This document shows positions 36,913 through 47,028 of a stretch of DNA of 64,000 bases, one piece after another. This DNA comes from Opitutales bacterium UBA2995 (GTDB lineage Bacteria; Verrucomicrobiota; Verrucomicrobiia; Opitutales; UBA2995). The translations under genes were made by a program, and so were the position numbers. Position 1 is the stretch's first letter, and each line of letters opens with the position of its first letter. A model generated the notes under the pieces. That model saw only the letters and a list, made by a program, of their open reading frames with translations, ran no database searches and was not told where the DNA came from. The stretch is from positions 159,629-223,628 of the forward strand of contig DDZZ01000038.1 in the NCBI GenBank assembly GCA_002346535.1. Reading direction: 5' to 3'.

Positions 36913-38226
36913 TCAGATAAACTCGTTAATCAGGTTCTCGAGCATTTCCTGACGACCACTTTCAACAGACGGCTCATCATTTGAAAGGGCATACTCTTCC
37001 AATTCTTTGAAGCCCACTTCACCGGATTCCACTTTGGAGCCAATGCCTGAGTCCCAGGAGCTGTAACGCTTGGATACAAAACCATCGAGTCGGCCATCTT
37101 CAATGATGGCGTGGGCAATCTTCAGGCCGCGGGCGAAGGCATCCATGCCGCCGATATGAGCGTGAAACAGATCGACGGGCTCAAAACTTTCGCGGCGCGG
37201 TTTGGCATCGAAGTTCAATCCACCTTGAGTGAGTCCACCCATTCTGAGGATCTCAAGCATGATCTGGGTGGTAAGATAGATATCGGTGGGGAACTGGTCG
37301 GTATCCCAGCCCAATTGGGGATGTCCTGTATTGGCGTCCACCGAGCCGAGAGCCCCGGCACTAGCCGCTACCACCAATTCGTGATGCATCGAATGATTAG
37401 CCAAAGTGGCATGGTTGGTCTCAATATTGAGTTGGAAGTGATCCATCAAATCAAACTCCCGCAAAAAGTTCAGGCAGGCAGCCGCATCCGAATCGTATTG
37501 GTGACTGGTCGGTTCCTTGGGTTTAGGTTCAATGAAAAATTTTCCGGTGAAGCCTATCTCAGCCGCGTAATCAACCGCCATATGCAACAGCTTTGCCAAG
37601 TTGTCCAGTTCGCGCTTCATGTTGGTGTTGAGCAAGGTGGTGTAACCTTCACGCCCGCCCCAAAAAACATAACCTTCACCGCCCAAGGCTACGGTAGCAT
37701 CCATGGCGGATTTCACCTGAGCTGCCGCATACGCATAGACATTCGCACTACAAGAAGTACCGGCACCGTGCATGTATCGAGGATGGGTAAACAAACAAGC
37801 GGTACCCCAAAGCAATTTTTTGCCAGTTTGACCCTGAAGTTCTTTGAGCTTTTCGACAACTACTTCCAGATTCTGGTTCGATTCGGCAAGCGTCGCACCT
37901 TCGGGAGCAACATCGCGGTCATGGAAGCAGTAATAATCGATACCGGTTTTGTGGAGAAATTCAAAAAAAACTTCAGTTCTGCGAAGGGCATTTTCGATCG
38001 AATCTGACCTGTCATCCCAAGGTTTGCTGGAGGTCCCAACTCCAAACGGATCGATCAATTCATTGCGCATGGTGTGCCAGTAAGCTGCTGCAAATCGAAG
38101 GTGATCCTTCATCGTCTTTCCGCCGATCACTTCGTTATGTATGTAATGCTTAAATGCAAGTGGATTCTTCGACTGCGACCCTTCGTACGGGATAACGGGA
38201 ATATCTGGAAACGCTTCTGACATCAT
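36913..38226 (-). CDS. xylA: Xylose isomerase
   Basis: Converts D-xylose to D-xylulose. 437 aa, the usual class II length. Catalytic and metal-binding segments: [14 protein letters not shown] (catalytic His-Asp), [94 protein letters not shown] and [13 protein letters not shown]. Two adjacent ATG codons (38226 and 38223) are possible starts; the open frame upstream is not homologous. Transcribed before xylB. A TTGTAATTAACAA palindrome lies just upstream. Confidence 0.97.
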   Translation of the reverse strand: MMSEAFPDIPVIPYEGSQSKNPLAFKHYIHNEVIGGKTMKDHLRFAAAYWHTMRNELIDPFGVGTSSKPWDDRSDSIENALRRTEVFFEFLHKTGIDYYCFHDRDVAPEGATLAESNQNLEVVVEKLKELQGQTGKKLLWGTACLFTHPRYMHGAGTSCSANVYAYAAAQVKSAMDATVALGGEGYVFWGGREGYTTLLNTNMKRELDNLAKLLHMAVDYAAEIGFTGKFFIEPKPKEPTSHQYDSDAAACLNFLREFDLMDHFQLNIETNHATLANHSMHHELVVAASAGALGSVDANTGHPQLGWDTDQFPTDIYLTTQIMLEILRMGGLTQGGLNFDAKPRRESFEPVDLFHAHIGGMDAFARGLKIAHAIIEDGRLDGFVSKRYSSWDSGIGSKVESGEVGFKELEEYALSNDEPSVESGRQEMLENLINEFI

Positions 38227-38573
38227 CTTTTGTTTTATTATTGTAATTAACAAAGTTACCAAGAGAACCAAAGACGATGCACCTTGCGTTTGCAGTTGGT
38301 CAAGGTGATTTCGGGGATACATCCAGGAGAAAGAAAGATTTCAATGGAGGGACATATCACCTCAATTGAAGATGCCGGACGCGTATCAAAGTACCTCAAC
38401 TGATGACCGAAATTTTACATAAAATTGACACCTACCGGATTGACGTAGCCACCAGTAAAAGCCTATTGTCCCCGAAACTTTTGAAAATCGCCCTTCAATT
38501 CCTGAAGGCCTGATCATCAAAAAATCACAGAAGACTGCTTTTTAGACCCAATTCAATATATTCTATTAAAAGA
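38227..38573. other. Divergent intergenic region xylA/hppA
   Basis: About 350 bases between the xylose operon and the pyrophosphatase gene. Apart from the palindrome at 38241-38253, no defined element is visible. Confidence 0.45.
38241..38253. promoter_or_regulatory. Possible operator upstream of xylA
   Basis: TTGTAATTAACAA is a near-perfect 13-base palindrome 15 bases upstream of the first xylA ATG. Such a position suits a repressor such as a XylR-type regulator, but none is encoded here. AT-rich palindromes also arise by chance. Confidence 0.25.
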
Positions 38574-40793
38574 ATGAATTCTGCTTATTTTTGGCCTATA
38601 CCTGTTGCCTCAATTATTGCTCTACTGTTTGCCTGGCTATTCTTCAAATCCATGATGAAGGGGAACGAGGGCGATGAGACCATGATTCGGATCGCCTCCC
38701 ATGTCCGCAAAGGGGCCATGGCGTACCTCAATCAACAATACAAAGTGGTGGGGATCGTCTTCCTGATACTGACTGCCGTATTTGCCCTACTTTCGTTTGG
38801 GCTTAAAGTTCAAAATGCCTGGTTGCCGTTTGCCTTCGTTACTGGAGGCTTTTTTTCTGGCCTGGCTGGATACTTTGGAATGAAGACGGCCACTTACGCA
38901 TCCGGAAGAACTGCTCACGCGGCTAAAGATTCGCTGGATGCCGGCTTAAGGATATCCTTCCGCTCAGGGGCGGTCATGGGATTGGCCGTGGTAGGTTTGG
39001 CACTTCTCTACATTTCCATTTGGTGGGCTATTCTAGACACTTTTGTAGATGCTGCCTCCCAAAGCCAGAAATTGATGATTATTACTACGACCATGCTTAC
39101 CTTCGGCATGGGCGCATCTTTACAGGCGCTTTTCGCGCGAGTCGGCGGTGGTATATATACCAAGGCGGCTGACGTCGGAGCTGACCTGGTCGGAAAGGTT
39201 GAAGCAGGTATCCCTGAAGACGATCCGCGAAACCCGGCCACCATCGCGGACAACGTCGGAGACAACGTTGGGGATGTAGCAGGGATGGGTGCCGATTTGT
39301 ATGAGTCGTACAGCGGTTCGATCCTGGCCGCCGCCGCCTTGGGTGCGGCAGCGTTTATGACCGTAGAAAATGGAGCCCATCAATTGGCAGCCGTAATGGC
39401 TCCGATGTTGATTGCGGCCGCTGGCATTATACTTTCGATCGTCGGAATTTTCTTTATTAAGACCAAGGCAGGAGCCACGCAAAAAGAGCTTCTCGCATCC
39501 CTGGAAAAGGGGATCAATATTTCATCCATCCTCATTACGGTAGCATCGTTTTTTATACTCAAGTGGTTAGCGCTTCCTAATTACTTAGGAGTTTGGGGCG
39601 CGATCGTCGTCGGCCTGGTAACTGGCATCATCATCGGTAAAGCCACAGCTTATTACACGAGCTCCGAATTTAAACCTACCCAGCACATATCGGAAAACGG
39701 ACAGACCGGACCGGCCACTGTAATAATCGCAGGCCTCGGGGTGGGATTTATCTCAACGGCTATTCCCGTTTTGGCGATTATGGTCGGCACTACCCTTGCC
39801 TACTTTTTTGCCGCTGGAGGGCTGGATATCTCAAACATTAATCAAGGACTATACGGCATTGGAATCGCGGCTGTTGGAATGCTTTCCACTCTGGGGATTA
39901 CCCTGGCTACCGATGCTTACGGACCCATCGTTGACAACGCTGGAGGAAATGCGGAAATGGCACACTTGCCTCCTGAGGTAAGGGAACGCACGGATGCGCT
40001 GGACTCACTCGGTAATACCACGGCTGCCACCGGTAAAGGGTTTGCAATTGGCTCTGCTGCATTGACAGCTCTGGCATTGATGGCATCTTATTACGAAGCC
40101 ATTCGAATTTCGATTGGACAGGCCATCAAGAATGTTGGGACCTTCACATTCCCCAATGGAGATGTTTTGAATTCCGCAACTCAACTTGAATCACTGGGCA
40201 TTATCGATCTTGTGAATTCCTACGACGTTCACCTGATGAATCCCAAAGTAGTCATCGGGCTGCTCCTTGGTGCCATGATGGCTTTTGTCTTCTGTGGACT
40301 CACCATGAATGCGGTCGGTCGTGCCGCTGCTTCCATGGTCGACGAAGTAAGGCGTCAATTTAAAGAAATTCCAGGGATTCTGGAAGGAGAGAATGAACCG
40401 GATTACGCACGATGTGTGGAGATTTCTACAAAAGGCGCACAAAGAGAAATGCTCGTGCCTTCCCTACTGGTAATTCTCGTGCCGGTTGTTTTCGGAGTTC
40501 TGTTGGGTGTGCCTGCTGTCGTGGGATTACTGGCCGGTGGGCTCTCTGCTGGATTTGCTCTGGCTGTATTTATGGCCAATTCCGGGGGCGCCTGGGACAA
40601 TGCCAAAAAGTTCATCGAAGAGGGTAACTTCGGTGGCAAAGGCTCCGAAGCTCACAAAGCAACCGTCATTGGGGACACCGTAGGTGATCCATTCAAAGAT
40701 ACCTCAGGACCCAGCCTCAACATCCTCATCAAGCTGATGTCTATGGTAGCCATCGTAATGGCCGGTGTAACCGTGAGCTTCAGTCTGTTCTAA
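38574..40793 (+). CDS. hppA: Membrane-bound ion-pumping pyrophosphatase
   Basis: Couples pyrophosphate hydrolysis to H+ or Na+ export across the membrane. 739 aa, about 16 helices. Signatures: [20 protein letters not shown] type region (here [20 protein letters not shown]), [20 protein letters not shown] followed by [28 protein letters not shown], and [20 protein letters not shown]. The K+-dependence region reads [20 protein letters not shown]; Ala instead of Lys after GNTTA indicates the K+-dependent subfamily, which includes Na+ pumps. Ion choice cannot be settled here. Stand-alone gene with its own terminator. Confidence 0.95.
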   Translation: MNSAYFWPIPVASIIALLFAWLFFKSMMKGNEGDETMIRIASHVRKGAMAYLNQQYKVVGIVFLILTAVFALLSFGLKVQNAWLPFAFVTGGFFSGLAGYFGMKTATYASGRTAHAAKDSLDAGLRISFRSGAVMGLAVVGLALLYISIWWAILDTFVDAASQSQKLMIITTTMLTFGMGASLQALFARVGGGIYTKAADVGADLVGKVEAGIPEDDPRNPATIADNVGDNVGDVAGMGADLYESYSGSILAAAALGAAAFMTVENGAHQLAAVMAPMLIAAAGIILSIVGIFFIKTKAGATQKELLASLEKGINISSILITVASFFILKWLALPNYLGVWGAIVVGLVTGIIIGKATAYYTSSEFKPTQHISENGQTGPATVIIAGLGVGFISTAIPVLAIMVGTTLAYFFAAGGLDISNINQGLYGIGIAAVGMLSTLGITLATDAYGPIVDNAGGNAEMAHLPPEVRERTDALDSLGNTTAATGKGFAIGSAALTALALMASYYEAIRISIGQAIKNVGTFTFPNGDVLNSATQLESLGIIDLVNSYDVHLMNPKVVIGLLLGAMMAFVFCGLTMNAVGRAAASMVDEVRRQFKEIPGILEGENEPDYARCVEISTKGAQREMLVPSLLVILVPVVFGVLLGVPAVVGLLAGGLSAGFALAVFMANSGGAWDNAKKFIEEGNFGGKGSEAHKATVIGDTVGDPFKDTSGPSLNILIKLMSMVAIVMAGVTVSFSLF

Positions 40794-40832
40794 GAACAGA
40801 ACAGGTTTACATTTCCAAGCTTATAAATTTTG

Positions 40833-40864
40833 TGAGCGGTTTTGCCAAAGACCGCTCATTTTTT
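40833..40864 (+). terminator. Intrinsic terminator after hppA
   Basis: TGAGCGGT (40833-40840) pairs with ACCGCTCA (40851-40858), followed by six T. Confidence 0.85.
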
Positions 40865-40975
40865 AGGACGTTGGTTACCCGCGGGGCCTTCCGCATATGT
40901 TCCGGAACTACGACGAGACACGGTTTGTAAAGGCCTCCAACATTCTTCCACATTGTCATTTAAAGCCTCCCAACA

Positions 40976-41001
40976 AAAAGCCCGGCGAATCGCCGGGCTT
41001 T
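40976..41001. terminator. Bidirectional terminator-like hairpin
   Basis: AAAAGCCCGGCG and CGCCGGGCTTT pair around AAT. With A and T runs on both sides, it can serve either strand; it lies just past the end of the reverse-strand PEP-CTERM remnant. Confidence 0.75.
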
Positions 41002-41031
41002 CGAGATAAAAAATGGAATAGAGAATCTAGC

Positions 41032-41623
41032 TTAAGAAATAGCTTTTAAGCGACGTTTTCTCCAAGCGACAAAAGCAAGGCCATGCCGCCAAATATCAAA
41101 GCGTAAGTGGAAGGTTCAGGAATGGCCTTGATTGTAAAGAAGTCTAATGAAAAATTTTCGCCTGCAAGAACTGAAGTGGGAATGACCAATGTGATGTTTT
41201 GGCACGCCGTAAAGGATTCGGTAATAGTGTGAATATTAGTCGTCCCCCTGCAGTTTCATGCAATCCAACGGGAAACAGATTAAATGTACCACCGCCATCA
41301 AAGGACAAAACTGCATCAGCCGTACCGTCATCGATAAATCTTAAATCAATAAACTGAAAAGTTCCTGCGGTGTTGAAGATGAAAACTATGGGTTCATCAC
41401 CGAGATCATTATCAAAGTGTTGGGTTTCATCTCCTGTTCCAGCATATACACCGCCCCAAAAGGCCTCAGCTGTCATAGTAACGCCACCTACCGTTGAATG
41501 TCCAGATAACGAGATCTGAACCAGAGTCAACTGTCGCAGTTCCGCTATGAAAAGTGAAAGTGATTTGGGCGTTACAAATTGGAACGATTAAAAGGAGCAG
41601 AGGAATCAGGAGGAGCTTTTCAT
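41032..41623 (-). pseudogene. PEP-CTERM protein with several frameshifts
   Basis: Read on the reverse strand: ATG AAA, then one frame over, KLLLIPLLLLIVPICNAQIT (signal peptide) and FTFHSGTATVDSGSD; then another frame, SGHSTVGGVTMTAEAFWGGV to SFDGGGTFNLFPVGLHETAG; then TESFTACQNITLVIPTS and AIPEPSTYALIFGGMA; finally LAFVAWRKRRLKAIS in yet another frame. Signal peptide, beta-rich body, PEP motif, hydrophobic segment and basic tail are in the right order for an exosortase-sorted protein of about 190 aa. At least four single-base breaks are needed. No exosortase gene is in the window. Confidence 0.65.
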
Positions 41624-41889
41624 AGTGGTAAATTCATCCAATTAATCAGGGCCCATGGTTAGCCTTTTCAGGCGCTATGTAGGAGAAAGCTGAAAATTAA
41701 TGGTTTCTTCCTAATCAAAGTAGGATTTTATCCAAGTCACTCACCCATTTTGCCAAATAAGAACCATAAAATCGATTACATTACCAATGAGAAAGCGGAA
41801 TTAAATGGTTGTAAGCTGGTAGAGGAAAATCGGACAAATCTTACTGGTATTACCGCTTTGGGTATGCTAGTAGTTCCTCTGCATTGGTA

Positions 41890-42906
41890 ATGGTATTTAT
41901 GCACAAAGTATGGATAGCGCTATGGGCGGCCATTTTCGTCTGCATTCTTGGACTTGCAGGCCTGTACTCATACTCGATGAAGAAAGTGAAGAACGGGCTA
42001 TCTTATTTTCACAGTCAGATCATCCGCAATGAGGGCAACGTTGAATCATTGGAAATCCAATACGGAGATATTGACTTCCAATTGCCATTCGGATTGATGA
42101 CGGAAAACCTTTCGATCGACATTCAAACATCTGGCGCAGACCAGCACGTGCGGATAAGCAGTGAGTCTGTCAGCTCGCAATTGAAGGGATTCCCATCGGG
42201 AGCAATGAAAATGGAGGCGAGGAATATCAGCCTGAGATCCGGACAAGAAAGCAAGCCCCTCCTCAGTAACCAATTTAAAATCCGGGATATCGAGGTTCAT
42301 TTTATTGATTACGAGGTCTATGTATCGATCCTGAACCCTGACCAGTCGATGCGCCGGGCATGCAAGCATTTGGCGGAACTGCTGGACCGAGGTGACACTA
42401 CCAGCCGATTGAAGATGCAAGGGATCATCCATTTTCAATTTGGGAAAGGCCTTATCTTGCCACAGCGGTTTTTTACGCAAGTGAACGGAAATCTAACCCG
42501 AATCGTTTTAAATCGTGACGATCTGAATTTCGTCGCGCCCAAGTTCGCCGACCGTCTTTCAGAAGGTGATTTGGACCTGGTCGCAAACCATCCACTTAAA
42601 GCGCCGCGCCTTCTGGAAATCCGAAAGGACACTGAGGAAAAATCACGTGAACTACGCTGGGCACTTAAATCTTTTCCTGAAGATGTTTACCGCCACGTAT
42701 TGTGGAGCTATTTATTGACCAAAGAATATGGATCCGAATTTGCCCAAGTGGTAACCAACTCACATGAATTGGGGTCCTATAATACGGAAGAAGAGATTGC
42801 TAAAGACCGGCAAAACAACCTTGTCGGAATCGCCTACGCGGTGAGCAACGTGCCAGAAGGAAAGCTTTTGGAAAAAATTAAAAGCGATCCAAGGATTCAT
42901 TTTTAG
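41890..42906 (+). CDS. Membrane-anchored protein of unknown function with a DUF6973-like C-terminus
   Basis: 338 aa. One N-terminal membrane helix (VWIALWAAIFVCILGLAGLY) is followed by a beta-rich region and a helical C-terminal part. The segment YRHVLWSYLLTKEYGSEFAQ followed by VVTNSHELGSYN and RQNNLVGIAYAV resembles the RH-x-x-W ... HE ... N-x-x-G pattern of DUF6973-type domains, found in some secreted or effector-like proteins. This is a loose resemblance. Start: ATG at 41890 or 41899, both just before the helix. The stop codon overlaps the end of the reverse-strand LpxR remnant. Confidence 0.7.
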   Translation: MVFMHKVWIALWAAIFVCILGLAGLYSYSMKKVKNGLSYFHSQIIRNEGNVESLEIQYGDIDFQLPFGLMTENLSIDIQTSGADQHVRISSESVSSQLKGFPSGAMKMEARNISLRSGQESKPLLSNQFKIRDIEVHFIDYEVYVSILNPDQSMRRACKHLAELLDRGDTTSRLKMQGIIHFQFGKGLILPQRFFTQVNGNLTRIVLNRDDLNFVAPKFADRLSEGDLDLVANHPLKAPRLLEIRKDTEEKSRELRWALKSFPEDVYRHVLWSYLLTKEYGSEFAQVVTNSHELGSYNTEEEIAKDRQNNLVGIAYAVSNVPEGKLLEKIKSDPRIHF

Positions 42907-43628
42907 TAATCTCGATAGGCGTAGGATACCATTAAGGATCCAAAATCGTGTGAGTCGGTTTGCAGTTTGAGTTGCTTGGAACGATGCATCCTTGACCGCG
43001 AAATCCGAAATTACTGGAGCTTGAACTTAAACCTGTAGGCCACGTCGGAAACCAGAGCCTCTTTACTAACCGAATGGCTATTGCTGAAGGTGTTGTCACC
43101 CAGAAAAATATCTCGCAGAACCACACGGCCATCCACCGAAGCAAATAAAAGAAATGCGCAATTCTGTTCACGCCGGATGATTCCAAGCTGAACGGGAATA
43201 TCGGATTGCAGTCTTTGCCGGCTCTCGAAAATCACATTCAATCCCAATTCATTACCAATCTGGTTGTCCCAACCATTAGCCCGGGGAATTCCTCTACGAT
43301 CGTGAACAAAATTCTGAATTTCTTCTCCCAGTGCTGCAGGGCCGACCATACCGAGCTGAATTTCGAAGGTGTCTTACCTGGATTTGTCTTTGGCGTAAAA
43401 ACCAACCCCTAAATAAAGTCAGGCAGTAAAGGGCCGGTCATCGAGGATGAGTTCCGAAGCTTCGATGTCCTCCGGAGTGTCCATATTTTGGCCAATGGGA
43501 AAGGCCCAGGTTTTCTTAATCGGACCCGCATCATCAAGCTGGTCCTCGGAATCGGCAAACAGTACACCCACTGTGAGGGAGTAAAAGATTACGCCAGAAG
43601 GTAGAATCCGCATGCCGAGCTTCCACAT
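42903..43628 (-). pseudogene. LpxR-like outer-membrane lipid A deacylase remnant with three in-frame stops
   Basis: A single reverse-strand frame reads KTWAFPIGQNMDTPEDIEAS followed by ELILDDRPFTA, TGA, LYLGVGFYAKDKSR, TAA, DTFEIQLGMVGPAALGEEIQ and NFVHDRRGIPRANGWDNQIG, then VVLRDIFLGDNTFSNSHSVS, TAA, and ends FGSLMVSYAYRDY. QNMyTPEDI, DDRPyAGWLY, GxVGPAALGExVQNxVH and NTFRDSHSVxK are LpxR (DUF2219) signatures. The frame is never shifted; only nonsense codons interrupt it. The TGA replaces the conserved Trp. The N-terminal barrel strands before 43628 are not recognisable. Confidence 0.7.
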
Positions 43629-43771
43629 AGCGGGCCAAAAGTAAAATGAAACCCTTTCCTCCGAAAATGCTTTTAAAACCGTATTTGTAGGGCGTAAAAA
43701 TGATCTTGGGTTTTCTGCAGGAATGCCTTCTGTTGTGGCAATCCAAATACAAGACCTTAATCAAGGCTCAT

Positions 43772-45055
43772 ATGTCTGAAGAAGAAAACCCGCCCGAAAA
43801 GAGGCCCCGTCCAAAACTTGCGGATCACCCGTTCGCTCCGCTCGGTCTCAAGCATAAAGTTGTACGGGCAGCCATCAGCAACGGCTACGACGAGCCAACC
43901 CACATCCAGGCCCAAGCGATTCCGATGATCCTTAATAGGCGCGACGTCATCGGTTCCTCCCAAACAGGAACTGGAAAGACCGCGGCTTTCGCCATGCCGA
44001 TCATTTCCAATCTGAACAAACACGGGAAGTTTCGTTGTCTGGTGCTCGAACCAACCCGGGAGCTGGCAGACCAGGTCACCCAGGCGTTCAGGACTTACTC
44101 AAAATATACCGATCTCAAAACGGCCCTGATACAGGGTGGGGTCGGTTATGGCAGGCAAAAGGAAATACTGGCCAAAGGAGTCGATGTCGTGGTGGCCACG
44201 CCAGGGCGCCTGATCGATCACTACAAGCAAAAGACCATCCATTTCAAGGACATCCAAATTGTGATTTTGGATGAAGTTGACCGGATGCTGGACATGGGCT
44301 TTATGCCCGATGTCAAACGCATCGTAAAACTCACGCCAAAGAAACGTCAAACTCTGCTCTTCTCTGCCACCATTCCGTCGGAAATCGAATACCTGGCACA
44401 ATGGGCTCTCAAAAATCCATTCAAAATTAATATCGGTCAGCGAAGGTCGGCGGCGGAAACCGTCAATCACTGCCTTTACCCGATTGCACGGGAACAAAAA
44501 ATGGAACTATTGATCCGGCTGCTGAACGACATGGACTACGACAGCGTACTCATTTTTACCGAGCGAAAAATCGATGCAGAGGTCGTAGCCAGAAAACTGG
44601 AGACCAATAAACATATTGCGCACACGCTTCACTCGGATCGCTCACAGAGAGAGCGAAAGCTTGCCCTGGAAGGGTTCAAGAAAGGCGAGTTCGAAATATT
44701 GATTGCCACCGATGTTGCCGGTCGTGGCCTGGACATTTCGGGCATTTCGCATGTGGTAAATTACGATGTTCCGAGAAACCCGGAAAACTATGTGCATCGT
44801 ATAGGCCGTACCGGTCGAGCGAATACAGAAGGCGATGCACTCACACTCTTCAGCGCCGACGAGGGCGATGCGATTAAAGCCATAGAAGCCTATATTGATC
44901 AGTCTATAGAACGCGTAAAACTGGATGAATTTGAATACGCCTTCACCACGCTTCTGCAGAAGCAAGAGGTGTCCAAACCTGTTCGCCGGGGCCGCAACCG
45001 TGGCTACGTACCGGCCGATACCATGCCTATGAACATAACCCGAAGGCGTCCTTGA
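43772..45055 (+). CDS. DEAD-box ATP-dependent RNA helicase
   Basis: Unwinds RNA duplexes, typically in ribosome assembly or RNA turnover. 427 aa. Motifs in order: Q motif (FAPLGL ... PTHIQAQAIP), I GSSQTGTGKTAAFAMP, Ia VLEPTRELADQV, GG, Ib ATPGRLIDH, II as DEVD (ILDEVDRML), III SAT, IV VLIFTERK, V ATDVAGRGLDISG, VI HRIGRTGR. The DEVD variant of motif II is tolerated in the family. A short basic tail follows the core. Start ATG at 43772; 24 upstream codons of open frame have no homology. Confidence 0.93.
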   Translation: MSEEENPPEKRPRPKLADHPFAPLGLKHKVVRAAISNGYDEPTHIQAQAIPMILNRRDVIGSSQTGTGKTAAFAMPIISNLNKHGKFRCLVLEPTRELADQVTQAFRTYSKYTDLKTALIQGGVGYGRQKEILAKGVDVVVATPGRLIDHYKQKTIHFKDIQIVILDEVDRMLDMGFMPDVKRIVKLTPKKRQTLLFSATIPSEIEYLAQWALKNPFKINIGQRRSAAETVNHCLYPIAREQKMELLIRLLNDMDYDSVLIFTERKIDAEVVARKLETNKHIAHTLHSDRSQRERKLALEGFKKGEFEILIATDVAGRGLDISGISHVVNYDVPRNPENYVHRIGRTGRANTEGDALTLFSADEGDAIKAIEAYIDQSIERVKLDEFEYAFTTLLQKQEVSKPVRRGRNRGYVPADTMPMNITRRRP

Positions 45056-45125
45056 ATATTCGATACCCTGTCAAGGCCCAGGCTCACAGGCCACTCACAC
45101 GCCTAACCCAACATCCTGAGCTACT

Positions 45126-45350
45126 ATACGGATTGCCATTGTAGGAATTAATTATCATCCCGAAGCAACTGGTACCGGTCCTTTCAATACGGGTATTTGC
45201 GAATATTTAAGCAAACAGCACGAAGTGAAAATGATTTCGGCATTTTCTACTACCCGCTGTGGAAGAAACAAGCTGAGGAGGGAAAGTTACTGTTCCGGAG
45301 ACCGTACTTGACGAATTCTAATCAGTCCTGGCCTCCTTGGCCGATAAAAA
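45126..45350 (+). pseudogene. N-terminal fragment of a WcaI/WbuB-type glycosyltransferase
   Basis: The frame from 45126 reads RIAIVGINYHPEATGTGPFN then TGICEYLSKQHEVKMISAF; after a one-base shift near 45246 another frame continues YYPLWKKQAEEGKLLFRRPY. GINYxPExTGxGxYTxEMxExL and PxYPxW are the N-terminus of colanic-acid-type GT4 enzymes. The initiator appears as ATA. The remaining 300 residues are missing. Confidence 0.6.
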
Positions 45351-45375
45351 ATGTAAAGCTTGAAAGAAAAAGAAC

Positions 45376-45519
45376 TTGGAAAATAAAAAGATCCAGAAAG
45401 ATAAGTTTCAAAAAGAACGCAAAAAGACGCGCCCGAAGCTAGAACTCTACGCGATTATTGGCGTCGGCTTAATCTATCTTATTGTAAGATTATTCCTTCA
45501 TTATAATTACGAGGAATAG
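45376..45519 (+). CDS. Small single-pass membrane protein candidate
   Basis: 47 codons from a TTG (45376) to TAG. A lysine-rich N-terminus (ENKKIQKDKFQKERKKTRPK) is followed by one membrane helix, LYAIIGVGLIYLIVRLFLHY, and ends NYEE. Basic cytoplasmic head plus helix is a plausible topology. It has no clear ribosome binding site and sits after a broken glycosyltransferase, so it may be a real short gene or the tail of something lost. Confidence 0.35.
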   Translation: MENKKIQKDKFQKERKKTRPKLELYAIIGVGLIYLIVRLFLHYNYEE

Positions 45520-45622
45520 GATTCTGTCTAGGCACTCAAACAGTCGTCAACTGACTGACAATTAATTGTTACTCTAAATCTGTTGAGGTGAATTTAATAT
45601 TCAACATGTTAAAAGTCCATAA

Positions 45623-46906
45623 ATGCGCGTATTACTCACCTCACACGGCTCGATTGGCGATATCTATCCTATCATTGGATACGGAAAGGCTCTGAGGGAA
45701 GCGGGTCATCAGGTAACGTTTGCATCCGCACCCCTCTATAAAAAAGAAATCCTGAAGGCCGGATTGGAATACTTTAACCTCCCCCCGGATTGGGGGCAGG
45801 AGATCTTCACCGAATTCATGCGCGAACTCGACCGACTAAACCATCCCATTCTGCAGCTCAGAGAGATCTACAGCGGCGCACTTCCCTTCCTTTCGAAATT
45901 AGTAGACCGGGTGGAAGAGGCTTTGGCAACTAACGAAGTATTGGTGAGTTCTTACCTGTTTCCCTACTACAAGGTGATAGCAGAACGCCAGGGAAAGCCC
46001 TATGTATCTTTTGCATTTTGCCATAACACGATTCCCTCTCCGGAGTATCCCCCCGAGCTGGTGCCCGCTCTTCGAGGTATGCCAAAGTTTATTCAATCGG
46101 CCTGGAATATGATGTTCTGGCGTTTGACCAACGTGGTGGTGGACAAATCGATTAACCAGATAATCGGGAAAGAACTGATCAAGAGGAACCTTCCAAAGGC
46201 CAGGAACTTTATCATGGAACCGGCAGAGCTAGTTCTCACCGCAGTATCCAGGAGTCTTATGTCGGAACGAGGTAAGATTGATGATCGGTTCCACTTTACA
46301 GGCTTTCTAAGATGGCAGGAAGAAGAGTCCGAGGAAGAGGAAACCCGGATAAGCAGTTTCTGCCAGCGGGAGCGGGTTCCTATTCTAACTTTTGGAAGCG
46401 TAGCCTTTGACGATACACATCTCATAATGAGCCGCTTTGAGCGAAATTGGCCCAAAGGAAAAAAGATTATTGTACAAACGGGTTGGTCGGGGCTTTCGGT
46501 GGAAGCGAATCGTCCAGAAATTCTAGAGGTCGGCAAGATGTCGCATGACCAATTATTTCGTCATGCCTACTGCGTAGTTCATCACGGGGGAGCCGGTACC
46601 ACCGCATCAGTCCTGGCTGCAGGTATACCCCACATTATTATTCCACATATCGGCGATCAAAATTTCTGGGGGGCAGAAATCGAGCGGCTGGGAACCGGAT
46701 TAATCCTGAAGAAGAAACGTTGGCCGGAAAATCTTTCTGCAAAAGTGCAATTGATCGAAGCAAAGCATTCAATACGCGAAAAGGCGCTGGAAGTTAAAAA
46801 AATAATACAGGAGGAGGATAGCGCCACGAATTCGGTGAAAGCTCTGGAAAACTTCGTACAGCAGTACCAACCGGCTAAGGCGATTACAAAGGTCACTATT
46901 CTCTAG
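45623..46906 (+). CDS. UDP-glycosyltransferase (GT1/GT28-like, MGT type)
   Basis: 427 aa GT-B enzyme. N-terminus MRVLLTSHGSIGDIYPIIGY followed by GKALREAGHQVTFAS is the acceptor domain of sterol/macrolide-type glycosyltransferases. The C-terminal nucleotide-sugar site is VVHHGGAGTTASVLAAGIPH followed by IIIPHIGDQNFWGAEIERLG. The product is probably a glycosylated lipid or secondary metabolite; the acceptor cannot be inferred. No biosynthetic partner genes are adjacent. Confidence 0.85.
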   Translation: MRVLLTSHGSIGDIYPIIGYGKALREAGHQVTFASAPLYKKEILKAGLEYFNLPPDWGQEIFTEFMRELDRLNHPILQLREIYSGALPFLSKLVDRVEEALATNEVLVSSYLFPYYKVIAERQGKPYVSFAFCHNTIPSPEYPPELVPALRGMPKFIQSAWNMMFWRLTNVVVDKSINQIIGKELIKRNLPKARNFIMEPAELVLTAVSRSLMSERGKIDDRFHFTGFLRWQEEESEEEETRISSFCQRERVPILTFGSVAFDDTHLIMSRFERNWPKGKKIIVQTGWSGLSVEANRPEILEVGKMSHDQLFRHAYCVVHHGGAGTTASVLAAGIPHIIIPHIGDQNFWGAEIERLGTGLILKKKRWPENLSAKVQLIEAKHSIREKALEVKKIIQEEDSATNSVKALENFVQQYQPAKAITKVTIL

Positions 46907-47028
46907 AAGCCACCACATTAAGATAAGACCTCTGATTAAGAGTTCTGGGAACTATTGGAGCAAATCGCTGTTGAAAAAGTTGAAAATGAAATTTTGACAG
47001 CCCAGTTTCGATTCGTTTTAACCCCCAG

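Noticed and set aside
37111..38007. A 298-codon open frame on the forward strand
   Set aside because: Antisense shadow of xylA with no recognisable motif.
43206..43412. A 68-codon forward frame
   Set aside because: Antisense to the LpxR remnant, whose conserved motifs are on the reverse strand.
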